Source: JAIRQX01 sp031556255
Lineage (GTDB): Bacteria > Chrysiogenota > Deferribacteres > Deferribacterales > JAISNW01
Direction: 5' to 3'
Length of the DNA: 33,777 nt
Assembly (NCBI GenBank): GCA_031556255.1
Contig: JAVBTI010000184.1
Location: 1 to 33,777, forward strand
Shown piece after piece: positions 8,887 through 16,302 of this stretch (position 1 is its first letter; each line of letters opens with the position of its first letter). The translations under genes were made by a program, and so were the position numbers. Under the pieces are notes generated by a model. It was not told the origin of the DNA. It saw only the letters and a program-made list of their open reading frames with translations, and ran no database searches.

Positions 8887-9417
8887 TTATTTGCTTGCCA
8901 TAATTGCAACATCGCCGCCAATGAGATCCACCGCTATCTGAACGTTGCCGCCGGGCAGCCTGTAACCCACCATTTTGCCGTCCGAGGTGTTGACGTCGGT
9001 TATCTGTTCCGCGCCGCTCATCCGCTCGACCTGGCTTTTCAGATCTTCAAATGCGGCTTTGCCGCCGTTGATCAGTCCCACATGATATTGGCCGAGATAC
9101 AGCGCCGCACCTTCCACGGAAGTGCCCGAAGGTTGGCGAAGGCCGGACAATCCATATTTGCTCCACTCCGAATCGGAAGGCCATGACACAGTCTGGGACT
9201 GGCCGGAATAGTCACGCTCAGGCGCGCTGTTGGTGCCGCCGGAAGAGGAACTTGAGCCGGAATCTGAACCGGAACCTTAACCGCCTCCAAACAGACCGTA
9301 GTATACCCCGTCCCGTGCGCCCTCTCTCGCGCCGCTCTTGATGGCCGAGCAGCCCAGCATGGAGAACATAAAGACAACACACAGCAAAATACACAAAGAT
9401 GAACGTTTCATAAACAT
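8887..9417 (-). pseudogene. Lipoprotein gene interrupted by an in-frame TAA in a Gly/Ser linker
   Basis: The upstream half starts at minus-strand ATG 9417 behind a G-rich ribosome site. It encodes a lipoprotein signal (MKRSS, hydrophobic core, lipobox SMLGC) and continues to YYGLFGGG, where TAA occurs at 9277-9279. The frame stays open beyond it: GSGSDSGSSSSSGG, then a 100-residue domain ending at 8887. Both parts are in one frame with no insertion or deletion. The surrounding bases are GGTTC-type Gly/Ser repeats, so TCA to TAA explains the stop by a single change. It may be a real nonsense mutation, a sequencing error, or two products with the downstream part re-initiating. The C-terminal domain is unrecognised; it contains ALYLGQYHVGLINGG. 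Confidence 0.7.
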
Positions 9418-9647
9418 ACTTAACCCCCCGCGGTTAATCGCTGAAATATTTAATGAGGTCTGACCCTGGCTCATACATAGTTTGGCCTTGCTAAAAGGTG
9501 CTAAAGTATCCCCGTAATCCGCGCAATCGTTTTGTTTGTGTGTAAGGTTCTGATGCCTAAAAATTCAACTAAATATTATAAGGTGGGGCTGCTGATGTCA
9601 AGAAATTAATATTTCTGAAGCAGGATGCTTTTTCACCTGATTTCGTC

Positions 9648-9676
9648 TTGTACGAAACCGGCCGTTACAATATAAT
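9648..9676 (+). promoter_or_regulatory. Candidate promoter of the TerB/BrxD/BrxHI cassette
   Basis: TATAAT at 9671-9676 is a perfect -10 hexamer; TTGTAC at 9648-9653 is a weak -35 at the ideal 17-nt spacing. If used, transcription starts near 9683, downstream of ATG 9675, which would favour GTG 9693 and an almost leaderless message. A second weaker -10 (TATTAT, 9573-9578) exists upstream. Confidence 0.45.
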
Positions 9677-11150
9677 GAAATACGGTGGGAATGTGGCTGA
9701 TATACAGGAACTGATCAAAACAATATTATCCGATACGAAGCTTGCGGACGGGGGCAGGGTGTACCGCGACGAGCCTATCCTCAGGACCGCCGCGCAAATG
9801 GCGAACGCAACCCCGCCGGAATACCGGGAGATGCGCAGGATTGCGAAAGGAGACGGCGCCTACCGCGGCTCGAACGCCAGAATATTCTATGAACAGGGCA
9901 GGTTCATGGAAGATCACGAAGACGATTTCGACTACCAGGGGGAGTTCGTACGGTATTTCCCCACCTACCAGGTGATGACGGACGCACAACTGCGGGGGTA
10001 CTTTTCATGGCGCACGAAGGTCAGGCGCGGCACTGTGGAAAAAACATCCCTTTCTTTTGCTTTTGTATATATTTATGAATTGCTTAACGGAATAGGCGTA
10101 AGCTCCCCTGAGGATGGCCTTCATACGCTGAAGAAGTTCCGGGAGACCTACGGAAAAATAGATTCGCAAATCATCCGTTATCTTGATATATGGCTTAAAG
10201 ATTATGTTGTTTATAATAATCTGGACAAGTCACTGCTGGATGGTTTCTCAGACGAGGTCACAGATAATACGATATTAACCTTGCTCAACTATAAGTCGCA
10301 CAGCGCAGATGAACTCTTTTCAGTGTTAAGCTCACTGTCTTCGTATAATCTGGAGGGTTCAAAATTTTTTAAGCAATATCCCGGAGACGTTAAAAATGTT
10401 GTTTACTGCGTTTTTTCCGAACTTTCGGACTATTACGTCAAAAACCGTGAAAATAGCCTCTGCGAAAGGCTCTGCGGCAAAATTTACGCCAGTTCCTATA
10501 CCATGTTCAGATCCGCAGTGTTTTACCACCGGACGGAACGGAACAGCTTTGTTTATGAAATCAGCGATATTCACAGATATAAATGCGAAAACGAAAGCTG
10601 GCATTGCGAGCGGTTTTTCGGCTACGGGGGAAAAAACAAACAGATCGGCGAGCTGCTGAAGGCCGTCGATTGCGGCATGCGCCGGAAATATGACTTCAAA
10701 TCCACACTGAACACGGGCAAAACCACCAAAATTGTCCAGGATATAACTGATAAAGAGATAGGTAGATATCTGAGAATAAAAGTAGAAGCGTCTTTGCCAA
10801 GAATCGAAATCGACGTTTCCAAGCTTCAAAACATAAGAGCCGCCGCCCTCGAAACGCAGGAGAAATTAATAGTGGACGAACCGGAAGAGGAACTTTCGCA
10901 GCTGTCGCAGGGGGCAGGCAACAGCACAAACCTGGGCGACGCTGAATACGGATTTATGTGCTGCCTGCTGTACGGCAGACCGTATGGCGATTTTATAAGG
11001 TCGCAGGGGCTGATGCTATCGGTGCTGGTGGACTCCATCAATGAAAAGCTTTTTGAAGCATTCAGCGACACGGTGATTGTATATAACGGCGACGTGCCGG
11101 AACTGGTTGCAGACTACATAGACGAACTGAAAGGAATTATTAAGAAATGA
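9675..11150 (+). CDS. TerB-N / TerB-C domain protein
   Basis: Protein of about 491 residues, first gene of a three-gene cassette. The region after residue 40 (REMRRIAKGDG, ARIFYEQGRFMEDHEDDF, then RGYFSWRTKVRRG and FVYIYELLNGIG) matches the TerB-N domain, named after its association with tellurite-resistance TerB proteins. The last 120 residues (IDVSKLQNIRAAALETQEKL, then GLMLSVLVDSINEKLFEAFSD) match TerB-C. I see no TerB domain proper between them. No transmembrane segment or catalytic motif is visible, so it may be an adaptor or sensor. The stop overlaps the ATPase start as ATGA. The start is uncertain: TTG 9648, ATG 9675 and GTG 9693 share the frame, and none has a strong ribosome site. 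Confidence 0.8.
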   Translation: MKYGGNVADIQELIKTILSDTKLADGGRVYRDEPILRTAAQMANATPPEYREMRRIAKGDGAYRGSNARIFYEQGRFMEDHEDDFDYQGEFVRYFPTYQVMTDAQLRGYFSWRTKVRRGTVEKTSLSFAFVYIYELLNGIGVSSPEDGLHTLKKFRETYGKIDSQIIRYLDIWLKDYVVYNNLDKSLLDGFSDEVTDNTILTLLNYKSHSADELFSVLSSLSSYNLEGSKFFKQYPGDVKNVVYCVFSELSDYYVKNRENSLCERLCGKIYASSYTMFRSAVFYHRTERNSFVYEISDIHRYKCENESWHCERFFGYGGKNKQIGELLKAVDCGMRRKYDFKSTLNTGKTTKIVQDITDKEIGRYLRIKVEASLPRIEIDVSKLQNIRAAALETQEKLIVDEPEEELSQLSQGAGNSTNLGDAEYGFMCCLLYGRPYGDFIRSQGLMLSVLVDSINEKLFEAFSDTVIVYNGDVPELVADYIDELKGIIKK

Positions 11151-12463
11151 TAGTACCCAAACGTATAGCTACAGTAGTTATAAACTCTTTGAAAGGCGGC
11201 GTTGTGCCGAGAATCGGCCTGCCGTATATTACGGTCGGCAGGGAGACGGAGATAAACGCCCTTCTGCATGACGTGGATATAATTGCAGATGGCGGGGCTT
11301 CCTTCCGCTTTATAGTGGGGAAATACGGCAGCGGCAAAAGTTTTTTGCTGCAAACTATTCGGAACTATGTGATGGACAGGAATTTCGTCGTTGCTGACGC
11401 CGACCTGTCTCCGGAGAGGCGTTTACAGGGAACGAAAGGGCAGGGGCTTGCCGCATATAAAGAGCTTATGCGCAATATCTCCACAAAAACGAGGCCCGAG
11501 GGAGGTGCGCTCACACTGATACTGGACAGGTGGATCAGCGGCGTGCAGAGCGAGGTTGCGGCGGAAAGCGGCCTTCTCTCCGATGATGCCGGGTTCGGCA
11601 GGCTTGTGGAGAAGAAGATCCACGAGGTAATAAACTCGCTGAACGAAATGGTGCACGGTTTCGACTTCGCGAAACTTCTGACTGTTTACTACAGGTCGTA
11701 CATCGACGGCAACGACGAGAACAAAGCTAAGGTAGTCAAGTGGTTCCGGGGCGAATACGTGAATAAAACAGAAGCCAGGGCCGAGCTGGGTGTTAATATC
11801 GTTATCACGGACGACGACTGGTACGAATATATCAAGCTGTTCGCCATGGTCCTGCGGAAAGCGGGCTACAGCGGGCTTCTCGTCCTTATCGACGAGCTTG
11901 TCAATATCTATAAAATCCCCAACAGCATCACAAGGCAGTACAACTATGAAAAGATCCTCACCATGTACAACGATACACTTCAGGGGAAGGCCCGGTATCT
12001 GGGCATTATCATGTGCGGCACGCCCCAGTGCATAGAGGATACCAGGCGGGGCATTTTCAGCTATGAGGCGCTGAAATCCCGGCTGGAGGAGGGACGGTTC
12101 AGCCGCGAGGGTGCAAAAGACGTGCTGGCCCCGGTTATAAAGCTGGCGCCGCTCACCTATGAAGAGATGCTGGTACTGATTGAAAAACTCGCGGACATAC
12201 ACGCGGGGCTTTTTGAATATAAGCAGACGCTGCGTCAAAATGATATGATAGATTTTATCAAAATCGAGTTCGGCCGGATCGGGGCGGATAAGAACATAAC
12301 TCCCCGTGAGGTCATCCGGGATTTTATAGAGCTTTTGAATATAGTGCACCAGAATCCGGGGATGGACGTCTCCGGGCTTTTGGGCTCGGAAAAGTTTGCA
12401 TATTCAAAAGCCGAAACCAATGATGAAGCATTGGAGAAAGAGTTCGAGGAGTTTGAGATTTGA
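11147..12463 (+). CDS. brxD: BrxD-like BREX ATPase (DUF2791 P-loop protein)
   Basis: AAA+-type ATPase of 438 residues, closely resembling BrxD, a component of BREX phage-defence types that also carry BrxHI. Near the N terminus are VGRETEI and FIVGKYGSGKSFLL, with Walker A at residues 58-65, then ADLSPERRLQG, GQGLAAYKELMRN and STKTRPEGGAL, all characteristic of the family. Walker B is VLIDELVNIYK at about 247-257, and SRLEEGRF near 310 may hold an arginine finger. It starts within the stop of the TerB-N gene (ATGA) and its own stop overlaps the helicase start. In BREX it acts with a helicase on DNA; here none of PglX, PglZ or BrxC is adjacent. Confidence 0.9.
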   Translation: MIVPKRIATVVINSLKGGVVPRIGLPYITVGRETEINALLHDVDIIADGGASFRFIVGKYGSGKSFLLQTIRNYVMDRNFVVADADLSPERRLQGTKGQGLAAYKELMRNISTKTRPEGGALTLILDRWISGVQSEVAAESGLLSDDAGFGRLVEKKIHEVINSLNEMVHGFDFAKLLTVYYRSYIDGNDENKAKVVKWFRGEYVNKTEARAELGVNIVITDDDWYEYIKLFAMVLRKAGYSGLLVLIDELVNIYKIPNSITRQYNYEKILTMYNDTLQGKARYLGIIMCGTPQCIEDTRRGIFSYEALKSRLEEGRFSREGAKDVLAPVIKLAPLTYEEMLVLIEKLADIHAGLFEYKQTLRQNDMIDFIKIEFGRIGADKNITPREVIRDFIELLNIVHQNPGMDVSGLLGSEKFAYSKAETNDEALEKEFEEFEI

Positions 12464-14703
12464 GTACCAATATATTCAACCGCTATGCGCCGTTCGTACA
12501 AGATTTTATTTATCAAAACAACTGGGAATCTCTGCGCGCCATCCAGGTGGCGGCGGGCGACGCGGTGTTCAACACGGACGACAACGTTCTGCTTACCGCG
12601 TCCACCGCTTCGGGAAAGACGGAGGCGGCTTTTTTCCCGATCCTTACGCTGTTCACCGGGGATATGCCGAAATCGGTCGGCGCAATCTATATCGGCCCCT
12701 TGAAAGCACTTATCAACGACCAGTTTATGCGCCTGAACGACCTGTGCAGGGAGGCGCACATCCCCGTATGGCACTGGCACGGCGATGTTGCCCAGTCCCA
12801 CAAAAACAAACTGATAAAAAGCCCTTCCGGCATCCTGCAGATCACTCCTGAATCGCTGGAGGCGCTGCTGCTCCATAAACACGCCGATGTCGCCCGCCTC
12901 TTCGGCGACCTGCGCTTTATTGTGATAGACGAAGTTCACTCCCTACTGCGTGGCGACCGGGGCGGGCAGACCCTCTGCCTGATTGAAAGGCTTTCAAAGC
13001 TCGCGGGGGTGACTCCCAGGAGAATAGGCCTCTCAGCCACCATAGGGGACCCGGAAAGCACGGCTAAATTCCTCTCGTCCGGCACCGGCAGAAACACGTT
13101 TGTACCGAAAATCGAGGCCAAAGGCACCAGATGGCGGCTTTCGATGGAGCATTTCTATATCCACGGGATACAGTCGGCGGAAGATAAATATATCCCCGAT
13201 TCAATACCCGCTCTGGATATGGCTACGGACACCGCACCCAAAAACGCCGACCCCGGCATGGGCTATATCTTTGAACATACGCGGGGGAAAAAGTGCTTGG
13301 TATTCGTGAACTCCCGTGAGGAGTGCGAAGCGGTCACCACCACGCTGCGCCAATATTGCGAAGCCAACCACGAGCCGGACAGGTTTTTGATACATCACGG
13401 CAACCTGTCGGCCTCATACAGGGAGACAGCCGAAGCTGTAATGAAAGATGAGGAACAGTATCAGACCACCGTCACCACCGCCACCCTCGAGCTGGGGATC
13501 GATATCGGCAGGCTGGAGCGCGCCTTCCAACTGGATGCGCCCTTTACCGTGTCCTCCTTTTTGCAGAGGATGGGGCGCACCGGCCGGCGGGAGCTGCCGC
13601 CGGAGATGTGGTTCGTCATGCGGGAGGAGCAGCCGGAGCCGAGGGCTATGCTGCCCGTGACGATTCCCTGGGCGCTGGTGCAGGGGATAGCGCTCGTACA
13701 GATCTATGTGCAGGAGCGCTGGGTGGAGCCGCCCAAGCTGGACAGGCTGCCTTTCAGCCTTTTATACCATCAGACTATGTGCACGCTTGCCTCTTCCGGA
13801 GAAATGTCACCCGCCGCGCTTGCCTCCCGCGTACTGTCGCTCAGCTATTTCCACAGGATAACTCAGGACGATTACAAGCTTCTGCTGAAGCATCTTATTG
13901 CCACGGAGCATATCCAGCAAACGGAAGAGGGCGGGCTTATCGTGGGGCTTGCGGGGGAGAGGCAAATCAACTCCTTTAAGTTTTACGCCGTGTTCAAGGA
14001 GAACGAGGAGTACACCGTCCGTAGCAGGTCGGAGGAGTTGGGCACAATCGTCATGCCGCCTCCTGTGGGTGAAAAGATAGCGCTCGCCGGGCATGTGTGG
14101 ATTGTGGAGGAGATAGACCATAAGCGACATCTGGTATACTGCGAACAGGTGAAAGGCAAGGTGCCGGCCTTTTTCGGGCTGTGCCCCGGCGACATCAATA
14201 CAAAAGTGCTTGAGAAAATGAGAGACATACTGCGGGAAAACACGGTCTACCCCTACCTTATGAAAAACGCCGTGGCCAGGCTTGATGAGGCACGGCATAC
14301 CGCCGCCAACTCAGGAATAACGGAAGAGCCGCTCATATGCCTGGGGGGCGATATGTGGTGCCTGTTCCCCTGGCTGGGCACTTATGCTTTCATGGCCCTG
14401 GAGCGGTTTATTAAAATCAGATGCGCCCAGCAGCTCGGGATTGCTGCCATAGACTCGTCAAAGCCCTATTTTATACAATTTAAAATGAAGGCAGGAAAAA
14501 AGGATTTCTTTAAAGTGTTGGCCGATATGGAAAAAGAACCCCTCGACCCGATGGAACTGCTGTACAAGGGGGAGGTGCCCCTGTTTGAAAAGTATGACGA
14601 GTTCCTCCCCGGGGAACTTGTGAAGAAAGGCTTCGCCCACGGCATTCTGGGTATAGAAGAGATGAAAGCGCGCATCCGCGAATGGAGCGGAATGCAAAAA
14701 TAA
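12460..14703 (+). CDS. BrxHI/Lhr-like superfamily 2 DEAD/DEAH helicase
   Basis: Helicase of 747 residues in the Lhr/BrxHI group. Motifs in order: TASTASGKTEAA (Walker A, ending near residue 54), DEVH at 157-160, GLSATIGDP (motif III) near 190, and QRMGRTGRR (motif VI) from 369. A long C-terminal part (about 350 residues) without further helicase motifs follows, as in Lhr-like enzymes. The TTG start at 12460 overlaps the BrxD stop and has GAGGAG 8 nt upstream, so translation is coupled. It probably translocates on and remodels DNA together with the BrxD-like ATPase. BrxHI is the best name by partner and length; a generic Lhr-like helicase is the alternative. Confidence 0.88.
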   Translation: MSTNIFNRYAPFVQDFIYQNNWESLRAIQVAAGDAVFNTDDNVLLTASTASGKTEAAFFPILTLFTGDMPKSVGAIYIGPLKALINDQFMRLNDLCREAHIPVWHWHGDVAQSHKNKLIKSPSGILQITPESLEALLLHKHADVARLFGDLRFIVIDEVHSLLRGDRGGQTLCLIERLSKLAGVTPRRIGLSATIGDPESTAKFLSSGTGRNTFVPKIEAKGTRWRLSMEHFYIHGIQSAEDKYIPDSIPALDMATDTAPKNADPGMGYIFEHTRGKKCLVFVNSREECEAVTTTLRQYCEANHEPDRFLIHHGNLSASYRETAEAVMKDEEQYQTTVTTATLELGIDIGRLERAFQLDAPFTVSSFLQRMGRTGRRELPPEMWFVMREEQPEPRAMLPVTIPWALVQGIALVQIYVQERWVEPPKLDRLPFSLLYHQTMCTLASSGEMSPAALASRVLSLSYFHRITQDDYKLLLKHLIATEHIQQTEEGGLIVGLAGERQINSFKFYAVFKENEEYTVRSRSEELGTIVMPPPVGEKIALAGHVWIVEEIDHKRHLVYCEQVKGKVPAFFGLCPGDINTKVLEKMRDILRENTVYPYLMKNAVARLDEARHTAANSGITEEPLICLGGDMWCLFPWLGTYAFMALERFIKIRCAQQLGIAAIDSSKPYFIQFKMKAGKKDFFKVLADMEKEPLDPMELLYKGEVPLFEKYDEFLPGELVKKGFAHGILGIEEMKARIREWSGMQK

Positions 14704-14819
14704 ACAGTATGCCTGTTCATATACGGACTCATACAAGACACCGCTCCCGCCGAGCGCGCCTGACGGGCTTATCGGGTTCATGGCAATCCGCGCATGCCAG
14801 CCCCATCACAAAATAATTA

Positions 14820-14862
14820 TTGACATATGCCGCTAATTTTGTAAATTAACGGCATATGTCAA
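14820..14862 (+). promoter_or_regulatory. Palindromic operator overlapping the DUF134 promoter
   Basis: Perfect 13-bp inverted repeat TTGACATATGCCG (14820-14832) / CGGCATATGTCAA (14850-14862) separated by 17 bp. The left arm begins with a consensus -35 TTGACA, and TAAATT at 14842-14847, 16 nt on, may be the -10. A regulator bound here would cover the promoter. The DUF134 protein encoded 24 nt downstream is the obvious candidate for autoregulation; that link is inference. Confidence 0.7.
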
Positions 14863-14886
14863 AAAGTAATAACGGCGGTCAATAAA

Positions 14887-15246
14887 ATGTCCAGGCCTAA
14901 GAAATGGAGAAAGGTGTGCGGACTGCCGGACAGCGACCGGTTCGGCCCTCTTGACCTGCGCCCGGATACGCAGGAGGGGGTGAATATGACGGTGGATGAG
15001 TATGAAACCATCCGGCTCATCGATTTGGAGTGCCTTACCCAGGGAGAGTGCGCCGCCAGAATGAATATCGCCAGAACCACCGTACAGGGGATATACAACG
15101 GCGCACGGGCAAAGCTGGCCCGGTCCATAGTGGAAGGACGCGTGCTGCTGATCAACGGCGGGGAGTACCGCCTCTGCGATGGCGCCACCAACACCTGCCG
15201 CCAGAGCGGATGCCGTAAATCCGGTGGTTCCAATTGCCCTGTGTAA
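14887..15246 (+). CDS. DUF134 predicted DNA-binding protein
   Basis: The 119-residue protein opens with the DUF134 signature RPKKWRKVCGLP and carries a sigma-70 region 4-like helix-turn-helix (LTQGECAARMNIARTTVQGIYNGAR, residues about 50-75). Its tail has four cysteines spaced C-x6-C-x4-C-x7-C, so a metal or Fe-S site is possible. DUF134 genes commonly lie beside Mrp/NBP35 ATPases and dinitrogenase-cofactor-like proteins in anaerobes, and an Mrp gene is next here. A perfect palindrome overlaps its promoter. Redox- or metal-responsive autoregulation is a reasonable but untested inference. Confidence 0.85.
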   Translation: MSRPKKWRKVCGLPDSDRFGPLDLRPDTQEGVNMTVDEYETIRLIDLECLTQGECAARMNIARTTVQGIYNGARAKLARSIVEGRVLLINGGEYRLCDGATNTCRQSGCRKSGGSNCPV

Positions 15247-15305
15247 CCTGCGCAGAAGCGGCCGATTTTACAGAATGACAATATTAAACAAGAGGAGTTT
15301 TAATA

Positions 15306-16154
15306 ATGGCAGATGAGAAGTGTACAACGCAGAGCTGTTCAAGCTGCGGGGAGGACTGTGGGGACAGAACCGCTCCGCAGGACCTTATAGCCCCCGTCAA
15401 TGCTCACAGTAAGGTGAAAAAAGTTATCGGCGTGGTCAGCGGCAAAGGCGGGGTGGGTAAATCCATGGTAACATCCATGCTGGCGATCGCCAGCAGTAAA
15501 GCAGGCCTTAAAACAGCCATACTGGACGCCGACGTCACCGGCCCGTCCATACCGAAAGCGTTCGGCATCAAAGACCGAGTCAGGGCCAGCATGCAGGGGA
15601 TACTCCCCGCGCAGACAAAGCTGGGGATAAATGTAATGTCCGTCAACCTGCTGCTCGAAAAAGACACCGACCCCGTGGTCTGGCGCGGGCCGGTCATCGG
15701 CAACACGGTAAAACAGTTCTGGACCGACATAGTATGGGGTGATATAGACTTCATGTTTATCGACATGCCTCCTGGTACTGGCGACGTCGCCCTGACAGTG
15801 TTCCAGTCGCTGCCGGTGGACGGCATTATTATTGTCACCGCCCCGCAGGAGCTTGTGTCCATGATCGTCGCAAAGGCTGTTAATATGGCCAAGATGATGG
15901 ACGTGCCCATAATCGGCCTTGTGGAAAATATGTCCTATTTCCACTGCCCGGATAACGGCAAGGATTACAAGATTTTCGGTGAAAGCCATATCGACGACAC
16001 AGCCAAAGAGTACGATCTGAGGGTGCTGGCAAAACTGCCCATTAATCCGGAAATAGCGCAAGCTGTTGACAGGGGGGATGTGGAATCCTGCGACGATACA
16101 CAATTTACCCCCATAGTGGAGATGTTGAAGACGCTCGACAATAAAAAGGTTTGA
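15306..16154 (+). CDS. Mrp/NBP35-family Fe-S carrier P-loop ATPase
   Basis: Cytosolic ATPase of 282 residues that assembles or carries Fe-S clusters for apoproteins. It has the deviant Walker A SGKGGVGKS (residues 45-53), DADVTGPSIPKAFG, and the Walker B-like FIDMPPGTGD. The N terminus has cysteines at 6, 11, 14 and 18, resembling the NBP35-type cluster-binding extension. The usual CPxCG motif late in Mrp reads CPDNG, so the second Cys is missing there and cluster binding may rely on the N-terminal set. AGAGGAG precedes ATG 15306. It is the second gene after the DUF134 regulator. Confidence 0.9.
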   Translation: MADEKCTTQSCSSCGEDCGDRTAPQDLIAPVNAHSKVKKVIGVVSGKGGVGKSMVTSMLAIASSKAGLKTAILDADVTGPSIPKAFGIKDRVRASMQGILPAQTKLGINVMSVNLLLEKDTDPVVWRGPVIGNTVKQFWTDIVWGDIDFMFIDMPPGTGDVALTVFQSLPVDGIIIVTAPQELVSMIVAKAVNMAKMMDVPIIGLVENMSYFHCPDNGKDYKIFGESHIDDTAKEYDLRVLAKLPINPEIAQAVDRGDVESCDDTQFTPIVEMLKTLDNKKV

Positions 16155-16179
16155 CACCAAACCCGGTCCGAGACAGCCA

Positions 16180-16197
16180 CCCCGGACAAATCCGGGG
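16180..16197. other. GC-rich hairpin after the Mrp gene
   Basis: Perfect 7-bp inverted repeat CCCCGGA / TCCGGGG with a 4-nt loop, 26 nt past the Mrp stop. No adjacent T-run, so at best a weak terminator. It lies upstream of the next gene's probable -10 (TATAAT, 16245-16250). Confidence 0.4.
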
Positions 16198-16302
16198 CAG
16201 GTTGCCGGCCGCATTAATTTTCAAATTCCACCCTTCTTCCACTGTATAATTTTTTTATCTTACTTTATAAAAAATTAAATAATATACTGGCATGATATCA
16301 AT

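Noticed and set aside
9277..9279. Programmed readthrough or recoding of the TAA
   Set aside because: TAA is not a selenocysteine or pyrrolysine codon and no recoding structure is visible; a one-base nonsense change is simpler.
11147..14703. A complete BREX locus
   Set aside because: Only BrxD-like and BrxHI-like genes are present; no PglX, PglZ, BrxC/PglY, BrxA, BrxB or BrxL homologue lies in the window, and the flanking genes are unrelated.
16180..16197. Intrinsic terminator after the Mrp gene
   Set aside because: The hairpin is GC-rich but no T-run follows on either strand, so it is listed only as a hairpin.
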